A stretch of 33,823 bases of DNA, taken from contig JAEWHK010000030.1 of the NCBI GenBank assembly GCA_023387815.1, forward strand, positions 1 through 33,823. The letters run 5' to 3'. This document shows positions 25,699 through 33,797 of the stretch, piece after piece (the stretch's first letter is position 1; every line of letters begins with the position of its first letter). The notes under the pieces are model-generated. The model was not told the DNA's origin. It saw nothing but the letters and a program-made list of their open reading frames with translations, and did not search any database. The stretch comes from Pseudomonadota bacterium (GTDB lineage Bacteria > Pseudomonadota > Gammaproteobacteria > Burkholderiales > Burkholderiaceae_B). The position numbers were made by a program, and so were the translations under genes.

Positions 25699-25757
25699 TT
25701 ATACCTCGCATAAGGCCAGTCAAGGCCCTGTCATTGGACATTACTCATGGAGATAGT

Positions 25758-27170
25758 ATGACAACCCCTCAAGACGTTCTGAAGCTGATTGGTGATCGTG
25801 AAGTGACTTTTGTCGATTTCCGGTTTACGGATACGGTTGGTAAAGAACACCATATGACCATTCCGTCCAAACTGCTGGACGAAGACAAGTTTGAATCCGG
25901 TCAGGCTTTTGACGGTTCGTCCATTGCGGGCTGGAAAGGCATCGAAGCCTCCGACATGCTGCTGATCCCGGATGCAAAAACGGCACGTCTGGATCCTTTC
26001 CGTGAAGAGCCAACACTGATCATGACTTGTGACGTGGTTGAGCCATCCGATCTCAAGGGATATGACCGCGACCCACGTTCGCTGGCCAAGCGCGCAGAAG
26101 CCTATCTGAAATCCAGCGGCCTGGGCGATACCGCCTTTTTCGGTCCTGAACCTGAATTCTTTGTTTTTGACGGCATTACCTGGACAGATGATATGTCCGG
26201 CTGCTCATTCAAAATCAAATCTGATGAAGCGCCATGGTCGTCCGGTACCGAATCCGAGTCTGGCAACCTGGGTCATCGTCCGCGCGTGAAAGGCGGCTAC
26301 GTGCCCGTGTCACCCGTCGACTCTTTTGGCGATCTGCGCTCTGAAATGAGCCTGATCCTGGAAGAGCAGGGTGTGCCAGTGGAAATTCACCACCACGAAG
26401 TGGCCGGTGCCGGTCAGCTGGAAATTGGTACTCGTTTCTCTACACTGGTAGAGCGTGCCGACTGGAACCAGATCATGAAGTACACCATCCATAACGTTGC
26501 GCACATGTATGGCAAAACCGCCACGTTCATGCCCAAACCCCTGTTTGGTGACAACGGCTCTGGTATGCATGTGCACCAATCCATCTGGAAAGATGGTCAG
26601 AATCTGTTCGCTGGTAATGGTTATGCCGGCCTGTCCGAGTTTGCGCTGTTCTACATTGGCGGCATCATCAAGCACGCTCGCGCGCTCAATGCCATTACCA
26701 ATCCAGGCACGAACTCTTACAAGCGTCTGGTACCGCACTACGAAGCACCGGTCAAACTGGCGTATTCCGCACGTAACCGTTCCGCTTCCATCCGGATTCC
26801 TTATGTAGGTAATCCAAAAGGCCGTCGTATCGAGGCACGTTTCCCCGATCCATTGGCCAACCCGTACCTGGCTTTCTCTGCCTTGATGATGGCTGGTCTG
26901 GATGGCGTGCAGAACAAGATCCACCCAGGTGATCCTGCAGATAAAAACCTGTACGACCTGCCGCCGGAAGAAGACAAGAAAATCCCGACAGTGGCTGCCT
27001 CGCTTGAAGAAGCGCTTGCTGCCCTGGATGCTGACCGCGAGTTCCTGACACGCGGCGGGGTTTTCAGCAATGACATGCTCGATGCATACATTGAACTGAA
27101 AATGCAGGAAGTGACACGTCTGCGCATGACGCCACATCCTGTTGAGTACGATCTGTACTACTCACTGTAA
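25758..27170 (+). CDS. glnA: Type I glutamine synthetase
   Basis: GlnA combines glutamate and ammonia into glutamine at the cost of ATP, the main entry point of nitrogen under low ammonia. The 470-residue subunit has the family text throughout: VDFRFTDTVGKEHH, FDGSSIAGWKGIEASDM, the active-site GPEPEFFVFD, KPLFGDNGSGMHVHQS, and NPGTNSYKRLVP. The adenylylation site is NLYDLPPEE with Tyr399, so control by GlnE adenylylation is expected. I chose ATG 25758, with GGAG upstream. An in-frame upstream extension to 25668 would run through the sigma54 promoter and is not real. NtrB and NtrC follow downstream. Confidence 0.97.
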   Translation: MTTPQDVLKLIGDREVTFVDFRFTDTVGKEHHMTIPSKLLDEDKFESGQAFDGSSIAGWKGIEASDMLLIPDAKTARLDPFREEPTLIMTCDVVEPSDLKGYDRDPRSLAKRAEAYLKSSGLGDTAFFGPEPEFFVFDGITWTDDMSGCSFKIKSDEAPWSSGTESESGNLGHRPRVKGGYVPVSPVDSFGDLRSEMSLILEEQGVPVEIHHHEVAGAGQLEIGTRFSTLVERADWNQIMKYTIHNVAHMYGKTATFMPKPLFGDNGSGMHVHQSIWKDGQNLFAGNGYAGLSEFALFYIGGIIKHARALNAITNPGTNSYKRLVPHYEAPVKLAYSARNRSASIRIPYVGNPKGRRIEARFPDPLANPYLAFSALMMAGLDGVQNKIHPGDPADKNLYDLPPEEDKKIPTVAASLEEALAALDADREFLTRGGVFSNDMLDAYIELKMQEVTRLRMTPHPVEYDLYYSL

Positions 27171-27364
27171 TTATGCAGAACAGGCCGGGTGCGCGCCTGC
27201 ATTTGCAGGAACGCTTTTCGCCCGGCCACATCTATTGTCATGCAGGCGGGCGCAGTGCCCGCTACGAAAAAGGCTGAAGCCCGCTGGTAATGGGGTTTCG
27301 GGCCGGCATCATGACGCTTTGTCAATAACGCCGCAAGCCGCGTCGTTACGACTCCAGGACCCTC
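27171..27364 (+). promoter_or_regulatory. Highly structured glnA-ntrB spacer with four hairpins
   Basis: Four potential RNA hairpins fill the spacer. (1) 27183-27227 has the outer stem GGCCGGG/CCCGGCC, then GCG/CGC, and an inner perfect stem CCTGCA/TGCAGG. (2) 27246-27262 is GCGGGC, a 5-base loop and GCCCGC. (3) 27276-27299 is GAAGCCC with GGGTTTC (one G-U pair). (4) 27327-27347 is AACGCCGC, loop AAGCC and GCGTCGTT (7 of 8 pairs), ending 17 bases before the ntrB ATG. None is followed by a good T tract, so none looks like a standard rho-independent terminator. Possible roles are attenuation, RNA processing or stabilising glnA mRNA; this is inference. Confidence 0.6.
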
Positions 27365-28528
27365 ATGGCAACGAAACTGACAGACGCATACGATCTTCTT
27401 GCCACTTCCGTATTATTGGTTGATGATGACGGGCGCCTGATGCATATCAATAGCGCTGCTCAGGATTTACTGGAGCGGTCACTCAGATCGCTGGAATCCA
27501 TGGCAGCCGTTGACCTCTTCAATGACGCAGAAGCGTTCAATAAAGCCCTGGATTACGTTTCAGGACGAAAGCTGTCCAGTGTCCGACTGACATTATCGTT
27601 GCGCAAGGCGCTGGAGAATGTGCCGGTCAATGTCACACTCACTCGCCTGGAAGCCATGCCGTGGCGCATATTGATTGAAATCCGTGAATTTGAACAGCAT
27701 GCACTTGCCGAGCGCAATGAGCGTCTATTTCAGGAAATAGAAATCTACAAAGACACGTTTCGCAATCTGGCTCATGAGGTCAAAAATCCGCTGGGCGGAT
27801 TACGAGGCGCTGCACAGTTGCTGGAAATGGAACTGGAGGACCCGGCGCTCAAGGAATATACCCAGGTCATTATCGATGAGGCCGACCGATTGCAGGGACT
27901 GGTTGATCGCCTGATTCGTCCGAGTCAATCACAATTGTCATTATCCGTCATCAATATTCATGAAGTCTGCGAACGCGTTTTCGCACTCATCAAGGCCGAA
28001 TATCAGGACAGAATCACAATTGTGAAGGACTATGATGCCTCCGTACCCGATATGAAAGCGGATATGGCCAAACTGGTTCAGGCTTATCTGAATCTTGCGC
28101 GCAATGCCGCGCAATCGCTGCTGGGTGATAATGTGACCGGCACTGGTGCAAGTGTCGGCACCGCCTCTCGCACAGAGGATGAGGGTGCTGCACAGAGTGC
28201 ACTCGATACAGAGACTTCTGGCGATACCCGCCTCAACGTCGCCACGCCCAGAATAACGTTACGCACCCGAATTCTGAACAAATTTTATCTGCTGAATAAA
28301 GTACACCGGCTGGTGGTCGTCGTCTCTGTGGTCGATAACGGTGCCGGCGTGCCGCAGCATTTGAAGGACAGGATTTTCCATCCTCTTGTGACCGGGCGTG
28401 CCCAGGGCACGGGTCTTGGCCTGAGCCTGGCTCAGGAGCTGGTGCATCAGCACGGGGGGATTATTGAATTTGATTCTGAACCGGGTAATACGGAGTTCAG
28501 AATGTTGTTACCGCTGGAGCAAGTATGA
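27365..28528 (+). CDS. ntrB: Nitrogen regulation sensor histidine kinase NtrB (GlnL)
   Basis: NtrB phosphorylates NtrC under nitrogen limitation and, with PII, dephosphorylates it under excess. The 387-residue cytoplasmic protein has an N-terminal PAS domain (about 8-110), the phosphoacceptor H-box NLAHEVKNPLGG (His137), the N-box YLNLARNA (Asn247), G1 DNGAGVP (324-330) and G2 GRAQGTGLGLSLA (344-356). Between the N-box and the sheet that leads to G1 there are about 36 extra residues (about 256-292) rich in Thr, Ser, Gly, Ala, Glu and Asp, not present in E. coli NtrB. AGGA lies just before the ATG. Its stop overlaps the ntrC start in ATGA. Confidence 0.95.
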   Translation: MATKLTDAYDLLATSVLLVDDDGRLMHINSAAQDLLERSLRSLESMAAVDLFNDAEAFNKALDYVSGRKLSSVRLTLSLRKALENVPVNVTLTRLEAMPWRILIEIREFEQHALAERNERLFQEIEIYKDTFRNLAHEVKNPLGGLRGAAQLLEMELEDPALKEYTQVIIDEADRLQGLVDRLIRPSQSQLSLSVINIHEVCERVFALIKAEYQDRITIVKDYDASVPDMKADMAKLVQAYLNLARNAAQSLLGDNVTGTGASVGTASRTEDEGAAQSALDTETSGDTRLNVATPRITLRTRILNKFYLLNKVHRLVVVVSVVDNGAGVPQHLKDRIFHPLVTGRAQGTGLGLSLAQELVHQHGGIIEFDSEPGNTEFRMLLPLEQV

Positions 28529-30093
28529 AATCAATCTGGATTGTGGATGATGATCAGGCAATTCGCTGGGTACTGGACAAGGCGCTGCAGCGCGCAGGCC
28601 TGGCGCCCAGATGTTTTGAGCGTGCCCGCGATGTGCTGGAAGCGCTTGAGAATGAAACGCCCGATGTGCTGGTAACCGATATACGTATGCCCGATATTTC
28701 CGGTATTGAGCTGCTCAAATCGATCAAGCAGCGCGCGTCTGAATTGCCCGTGATTGTGATGACCGCGTATACCGATCTGGATAGTACGGTCACCGCTTTT
28801 CACGAAGGTGCCTTCGATTACCTGGTCAAACCTTTTGATGTCAACGAGGCCATTGCACTGATACAGCGGGCCTACGATCACAGTCGCGAAAACGCCGGAC
28901 AGCCAGCCCCTGAGGCGGTAACAGCAGTGGCACCCGCTTCCGATTACGACAAGATGATGACGCAGTCCGCATCCCGTCAGATGCAGGAAATTTTTCGCGC
29001 TATCGGTCGGCTTGCGCCATCCAAAGTGACGGTGCTGATTACCGGTGAATCCGGTACCGGCAAGGAGCTGATTGCGCGCGCGGTTCACAAGCATGGCACG
29101 CGTGCGAGCAAACCCTTTGTGGCGCTCAATGCGGCGGCCATTCCCCGGGATTTGCTGGAAGCTGAGCTTTTCGGTCACGAGCGCGGTTCCTTTACCGGCG
29201 CCAGTGCGCAGCGACGTGGGCGGTTTGAAGAAGCCAACGGCGGTACCCTGTTTCTGGATGAAATCGGTGACATGCCGCTGGAGTTGCAGACAAGGCTTTT
29301 GCGTGTGCTGGCCGAAGGCAATTTTTATCGCATCGGTGGTTCGCAACCGGTCAATGTTGACGTGCGCATCATTGCAGCAACCCATCAGCCGCTGGAAGTG
29401 CGGGTAGAGCAGGGCACATTTCGTGAAGATCTGTTTCATCGCCTGAATGTGATTCGGCTTCGGGTGCCTCCCCTGCGTGAACGCAAGGAAGACATTGGTC
29501 AGCTGGCGTCTCATTTTCTGAAAGTGGCTGCCGCCAGTCTGGGCGTGCCGCCGAAACAGTTGAGTGCCGAAGCGCTGGACATTCTGAAGGAATTTGATTT
29601 TCCGGGCAATGTGCGCCAGCTGGAGAATTTCTGTCACTGGCTGACGGTGATGTCACCCGGACAACGAATCGATAAAAACGATTTGCCACCGGAGCTGATG
29701 GCCAGCCTGAGTTTTTCGCCAGCGTCTGCAGAACGCGCCGGTGAAGCTGCTTCCTGGCCGGTTGCCGGAGGGCAAACTACAACGACATCGCAACCTGCAT
29801 ATCCAATGCATGAACAGACACCGTCAACGCCAGCCGCATCGGTAGCTGCCACTTCAGGCGACAACGGGTCTACACTCAGCTGGCTGGATCAGCTTGAAGT
29901 GGAAGTTCAGCAGCGTCTGCAGAGCAATGAGAAAGACATCATGGATCATCTGACCCGTGAGTTCGAACGTATTGTCCTGACCACCACGCTGGAAAATTGT
30001 CGCGGACGACGGATCGATGCAGCAGCACGCCTGGGCATCGGCCGCAATACGGTCACGCGCAAGCTCAAAGAATTGGGGCTGGAACATATCTGA
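28525..30093 (+). CDS. ntrC: Nitrogen regulation response regulator NtrC (GlnG)
   Basis: NtrC is the sigma54 activator of nitrogen-limitation genes, expected to bind the two boxes upstream of glnA. The 522-residue protein has a receiver domain (phosphoacceptor Asp52, Lys102), and an AAA+ domain with Walker A GESGTGK (174-180), the sigma54-contact loop GSFTGA (221-226; GAFTGA in E. coli) and Walker B TLFLDEIGD (241-249). A Fis-type helix-turn-helix at the C-terminus has AAARLGIGRNTVTRKLKELG. A linker of roughly 70 residues rich in Ala, Ser, Thr and Pro (about 400-455) joins the AAA+ and DNA-binding domains and makes it longer than E. coli NtrC (469 aa). The start overlaps ntrB by 4 bp; the last 29 bp overlap the convergent iron ATPase gene. 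Confidence 0.96.
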   Translation: MKSIWIVDDDQAIRWVLDKALQRAGLAPRCFERARDVLEALENETPDVLVTDIRMPDISGIELLKSIKQRASELPVIVMTAYTDLDSTVTAFHEGAFDYLVKPFDVNEAIALIQRAYDHSRENAGQPAPEAVTAVAPASDYDKMMTQSASRQMQEIFRAIGRLAPSKVTVLITGESGTGKELIARAVHKHGTRASKPFVALNAAAIPRDLLEAELFGHERGSFTGASAQRRGRFEEANGGTLFLDEIGDMPLELQTRLLRVLAEGNFYRIGGSQPVNVDVRIIAATHQPLEVRVEQGTFREDLFHRLNVIRLRVPPLRERKEDIGQLASHFLKVAAASLGVPPKQLSAEALDILKEFDFPGNVRQLENFCHWLTVMSPGQRIDKNDLPPELMASLSFSPASAERAGEAASWPVAGGQTTTTSQPAYPMHEQTPSTPAASVAATSGDNGSTLSWLDQLEVEVQQRLQSNEKDIMDHLTREFERIVLTTTLENCRGRRIDAAARLGIGRNTVTRKLKELGLEHI

Positions 30094-30766
30094 TATAGTC
30101 GCCCATGACCTGCGCCTCTTCCCGGTTATGGGTGACAAGAATGGCACTGATTCCGCTTTGCTTCAGTATGCTTCTGACTTCAACAACCAGTTGCTTGCGT
30201 ATGTCTGTATCAAGATTGGAGAATGCTTCGTCCAGCAAAAGCAGTCGAGGTGAAGGGGCGAGAGAACGTATCAGTGCGACCCGTTGCTGCTGGCCGCCAG
30301 ACAATTCATGCGGGTAGCGGTCCTGCATATCGGTGAGCTTCACCAGATCGAGCAATTCCGAAACCCGTTCATGACGCATTCGCTTATTTAACGTTCTCAA
30401 ACCAAAACCGACATTCTGACCGATAGTCAGATGTGGAAAAAGCGCATAATCCTGGAACATCATGCCGATACGGCGATGCTCTGGTTCAACCATTCGTCCC
30501 GGTGCCGAGATGATCTGGTCATCCAGCTGAATCTCACCTGCATAGACGGGCTCGAATCCGGCGACGGCACGCAAAATCGTGGTTTTGCCACAGCCCGACG
30601 GACCGAGCAAAGCCACGATACTGCCAGCGGGAACAGACATGTCAAATCCATGGACTACCTGCGTAAATTGCGTTCCTTTCTGATAGCCCAGTCTGATATT
30701 CCTGAGTTGCAATACGGGACTGGCGCTCATCTCGGCATTAGTACTCTTCACGGCGTTGGTAGTCAT
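30065..30766 (-). CDS. fbpC: Ferric iron ABC transporter ATPase (FbpC-like), short C-terminus
   Basis: This ATPase should power the iron permease next to it. The 233-residue protein has Walker A GPSGCGKTT (55-63), Q-loop MMFQDYALFPHLT (Gln105), signature LSGGQQQRVAL (155-165), Walker B LLLLDEAFSNLD and a switch His in THN (His213; most relatives have THD). It then stops soon after EEAQVMGDY. FbpC-type proteins are normally near 350 aa with a C-terminal TOBE-like regulatory domain; about 100 residues are missing here. The last ten residues (IRYVPAPIL and neighbours) are read from antisense ntrC sequence. The nucleotide-binding core is complete, so it may still work. The start overlaps the permease stop (TGATG). 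Confidence 0.88.
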   Translation of the reverse strand: MTTNAVKSTNAEMSASPVLQLRNIRLGYQKGTQFTQVVHGFDMSVPAGSIVALLGPSGCGKTTILRAVAGFEPVYAGEIQLDDQIISAPGRMVEPEHRRIGMMFQDYALFPHLTIGQNVGFGLRTLNKRMRHERVSELLDLVKLTDMQDRYPHELSGGQQQRVALIRSLAPSPRLLLLDEAFSNLDTDIRKQLVVEVRSILKQSGISAILVTHNREEAQVMGDYIRYVPAPIL

Positions 30767-32430
30767 CAATAATTGGCCTTCAATTGGGTTCTGGCAAGGT
30801 ATATGACAGGCAGAAGACCTGCAAAAACAATAATCAGTGCGGCAATCGCGCCTTCATCATACGTGCCGCGCGCCGCTTCAGCGTATAGCCAGGTTGCCAG
30901 CGTCTCAAAGTTAAGTGGACGAAGCAGCAGTGTCGCCGACAGTTCTTTCATGGCATCCACGAAAATCAGCATCGCCGCGGCGCCAAGCGCGGGCCGCAAC
31001 AAAGGCAAATGAACGCGTCTGAACGTCTGGAAAGCGCTATGCCCAAGGCTGCGCGAGGCATGTTCCAGAGACGGCGATATGCGTGTCAGCCCGGATTCGA
31101 CACTGCCAACTGAAATCGCAAGAAAGCGCAGGGTGTAGGCGCAAATGATGCCCGCTGTTGAGCCCATGATGTACAAGCGGGCCGGTATCTCTGTCAGAAC
31201 CGACATGAGCGAGGAAATGAGCCCGTCTATCCAGGAGTAAGAAATGAGCAGGCCGATGGCCAGTACGGTTCCCGGTATGGCGTAGCCAAGACTGCAGCAG
31301 CGCACCAATGCGCGTGCAATGCCCGTTTTTGCATTTCGCGCTGACCAGGCGATGATCAATCCCAGCAGTAGTGTTATTGCGGTTGCTGCCAGGGAGACCG
31401 TAATGGTGTTCCAGGTCGCCCTGATCAGATCAGCGGAAACATCCTCCAGCGATGACAGTCGTTTGATACTTTCGCTGACCAGAAAGCAGAAAGGTACAAT
31501 GAAGCCGGCCACTATCGGAAGCCAGCCCAGTATCATGGCAATCCCGGCCCGAAATCCGGACAATCGAATCGGCTGTATGGGTCGCACGCGCTGGGTAAGG
31601 GCATAGCGCTGGTGCCGTCGCACATGGCGTTCCAGATAGATAAGCAGGGTTACCATGGCCAGCATCACGAGCGCAATCTGCGCCGCTCCGTGCAGATTGG
31701 AGCGCGTAATCCATGTGGTGTAGATGGAAATGGTAAGGGTCTGTATGCCCAGGAATTCGGAAGCGCCAATATCGTTGAGCGTTTCCAGCAGCGCAAGCGT
31801 GACACCCACGGCCAGCGCAGGTCGCGCCAGCGGGATGATGATTTTCCAGAAGGCCTCGCGGCGTGAGTAACCAAGCGTCCTTGCCGCTTCAACGAGACTG
31901 GCGGCCTGAGTCATGAACATGACACGCACACTCAGATAAACATAAGGGTAAAGCACAAGGCCCAGCAGAAAAATGGCGCCGGCCATGGAGCGCAGGTCCG
32001 GCAGGCGAAAATCGCGTGGTGAAGCGTATCCCAACAGACTTCGCAACGTGGTCTGAATGGGTCCCAGCGGATGCAGCACATCCAGATAAGCAAAGGCCAC
32101 GATATAAGTGGGTACGGCCAGAGGAAGCAGCAGGCCCCAGCTCACCAGACTGCGTGTCGGAAAAAGGTAGGCTGTTGTGAGCCAGGCGCTGCCGCAGCCA
32201 ATGAGAGCCGTCAGAATGCCCACACCCAGAAGCAGCACAATCGTATTCGAAAGTGAAACGGGCAGGACATTCGACAGCAGATTGCCCCAGTGGCTGAATT
32301 CGCCTGACATTGCCACACCCAGCAATGCCAGTACCGGAGCCGCTACGCACAATGCCACGCCCAGTGCGATCCGCGTACTGGGCACCCATCTGCGGGTCGC
32401 TTTGAGCAAGACAGTGTGGCTGGCGGGCAT
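30766..32430 (-). CDS. fbpB: Ferric iron ABC transporter permease (FbpB-like, fused two-domain)
   Basis: This is the inner-membrane permease that carries ferric iron delivered by the periplasmic binding protein. The 554-residue protein is a tandem fusion of two permease domains, each with several membrane segments. Each has an EAA loop that contacts the ATPase: EAARTLGYSRREAFWKIIIP (about 183-202) and a second copy EHASRSLGHSAFQTFRRVHL (about 462-481). This duplicated layout is typical of FbpB/SfuB/AfuB. It starts 24 bp after the binding-protein stop and its own stop overlaps the ATPase start, so all three genes form one operon. Confidence 0.92.
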   Translation of the reverse strand: MPASHTVLLKATRRWVPSTRIALGVALCVAAPVLALLGVAMSGEFSHWGNLLSNVLPVSLSNTIVLLLGVGILTALIGCGSAWLTTAYLFPTRSLVSWGLLLPLAVPTYIVAFAYLDVLHPLGPIQTTLRSLLGYASPRDFRLPDLRSMAGAIFLLGLVLYPYVYLSVRVMFMTQAASLVEAARTLGYSRREAFWKIIIPLARPALAVGVTLALLETLNDIGASEFLGIQTLTISIYTTWITRSNLHGAAQIALVMLAMVTLLIYLERHVRRHQRYALTQRVRPIQPIRLSGFRAGIAMILGWLPIVAGFIVPFCFLVSESIKRLSSLEDVSADLIRATWNTITVSLAATAITLLLGLIIAWSARNAKTGIARALVRCCSLGYAIPGTVLAIGLLISYSWIDGLISSLMSVLTEIPARLYIMGSTAGIICAYTLRFLAISVGSVESGLTRISPSLEHASRSLGHSAFQTFRRVHLPLLRPALGAAAMLIFVDAMKELSATLLLRPLNFETLATWLYAEAARGTYDEGAIAALIIVFAGLLPVIYLARTQLKANY

Positions 32431-32454
32431 TTCGATCTGGCGAAACTGGCGTGG

Positions 32455-33486
32455 TTACTGATCGAATCCCACTTTATCGACCAGTTCGCTGGCCTGCTTG
32501 CGATGCGCTGCGATCTCAGACAGCGGAATGCCATCCGCTTTCAGGTCACCGAAACTGGCGACTATCGGATCCAGTTCAACACCTTTGCGCACGGGGTATT
32601 CAAAATTGGCCTTGGCGTAAAGCGCCTGGGCTTTTTCAGATACCAGATATTCCAGCAGCTTGACTGCATTTTCCTTATTGGGTGCATTTTTTGCAACGGC
32701 GGCGCCACTTACATTCACGTGTGTCCCGTTATCTTTGCCTGCGGCAAACGTAGGCAGAATGACCTTGATGGCTTCACCCCATTTGTACTGATCGGAGTCT
32801 TTTGGCTGACTGCGCATTTGACCCACATAATAGGAATTGGCAATACCAATGTCGCAGATTCCACCCAGAATATCCTTGGCTACGTCACGGTCTCCGCCGG
32901 CCGCTTTTCTGCCCAGATTGGCCTTAACACCCTTGAGCCATGCTTCGGCTTTTTCAGCGCCGTCATGCGCGATGATGGCCGCAATCAGGCTGGTATTGTA
33001 GGGGTGCTGGCCGGAGCGGATGCATACCTTGCCTTTCCACTTTGGATCGGCCAGCTCTTCATAGGTGAATGAATCGAGCTTCAGGTCTTTAGCTGCGTAG
33101 AGTACACGTGCCCTTGTGGACAGGGCATACCAGTGATGATCGGCGTCGCGCAGATTGGCGGGGATGGCCTCGTCGAGGGCCGCAGACGTAACGGGCTGTG
33201 TGACACCGGCGTTCACCAGGTCAATCAGATTGCCATAATCGACCATCATGAGCAGATCGGCCGGGGAGCGGTCGCCTTCATTTTTGACACGCTCAATCAG
33301 ACCATCCTTGAGAAATACCGTATTGGTTTTAATGCCTGTTTCCTTGCTGAAATTCTCCAGTATGGACTGGATAAGCTTGGGTTCGCGTGTCGTATAGATG
33401 TTGATCTCGTCGGCGGCATGGGCCTGGGCACCCAGCAGTAACGTAGCGCAAGTCATTGCTGTGGGAATGAAAGACAGATATTTCAT
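32455..33486 (-). CDS. fbpA: Periplasmic ferric iron-binding protein (FbpA/FutA-like)
   Basis: This is the substrate-binding protein of the iron ABC importer. The 343-residue protein has a signal peptide (MKYLSFIPTA..., cleavage after AHA at about residue 24) and then DEINIYTTREP, the usual start of mature FbpA/FutA proteins. Likely iron ligands are Tyr31 (IYTTRE) and the adjacent Tyr219-Tyr220 in IANSYYVGQ; the TRAR segment (about 124-127) is another family feature. AAGGATG lies just upstream of ATG 33486. It heads the fbpABC-like operon. Iron as substrate is inferred from the family and the tyrosine pair; I see no convincing Fur box. Confidence 0.92.
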   Translation of the reverse strand: MKYLSFIPTAMTCATLLLGAQAHAADEINIYTTREPKLIQSILENFSKETGIKTNTVFLKDGLIERVKNEGDRSPADLLMMVDYGNLIDLVNAGVTQPVTSAALDEAIPANLRDADHHWYALSTRARVLYAAKDLKLDSFTYEELADPKWKGKVCIRSGQHPYNTSLIAAIIAHDGAEKAEAWLKGVKANLGRKAAGGDRDVAKDILGGICDIGIANSYYVGQMRSQPKDSDQYKWGEAIKVILPTFAAGKDNGTHVNVSGAAVAKNAPNKENAVKLLEYLVSEKAQALYAKANFEYPVRKGVELDPIVASFGDLKADGIPLSEIAAHRKQASELVDKVGFDQ

Positions 33487-33797
33487 GACATCCTTCCTAA
33501 AGTAGGTTTCAAGTAAAGGGAACAGGACTTCGCGAGGTCTCGTATAGAATCAATTAGAATAGTAATAAGACGCATTTGTATTATATTAATTCAGCGAACC
33601 GTAAGCTTTGGAATATATCAGGTTTTCATGAAATTTTCGTCAAATTATTCTGCTGACGTCTCAGGCACCTGATTTTTTTATCGATAGAGCAGGTTTGACG
33701 CGAGTTACGGGCGTCTCAGCCGGTTCGGTTTTTCGGGTGAATGTGTATATACTATTGGTATTGCCTATAGTAATCGGTTCGTTCATTGGAGAATCTC
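33487..33797. other. Divergent intergenic region, iron operon / right-edge gene
   Basis: This 311-base AT-rich region has no gene. On the minus strand, TATAAT at 33585-33580 is a good -10 box for the iron operon, although the -35 (AAGCTT, 17 bases away) is poor. Downstream of it on the minus strand (33542-33570) lies a run of AATT/ATTC-like repeats that could hide a degenerate Fur site. On the plus strand, TATACT (33748-33753) could be a -10 for the right-edge gene and overlaps a 21-bp dyad (33751-33771). Confidence 0.5.
33751..33771. promoter_or_regulatory. Operator-like 21-bp imperfect dyad
   Basis: The arms are ACTATTGGTA and TGCCTATAGT around a central T; 8 of 10 positions pair (ACTAT-n-GG with CC-n-ATAGT, plus the innermost A-T). 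It overlaps the likely -10 TATACT and lies 26 bp before the ATG at 33798, where a repressor or an RNA hairpin could act. Confidence 0.45.

Larger units (their letters stand above)
25456..25757. other. hemW-glnA intergenic control region
   Basis: These 302 bases hold no convincing gene. The right half carries the two NtrC boxes, the sigma54 promoter and the glnA ribosome site (GGAG at 25749-25752). The left half (25456-25590) shows no clear terminator or sigma70 promoter to my eye. A short CCACT/AGTGG dyad lies at 25660-25671 between NtrC site 2 and the promoter. Confidence 0.7.

Noticed and set aside
28531..29637. 368-codon minus-strand open frame inside ntrC
   Set aside because: It is antisense to a well-conserved NtrC; its composition is that of a reverse-frame shadow.
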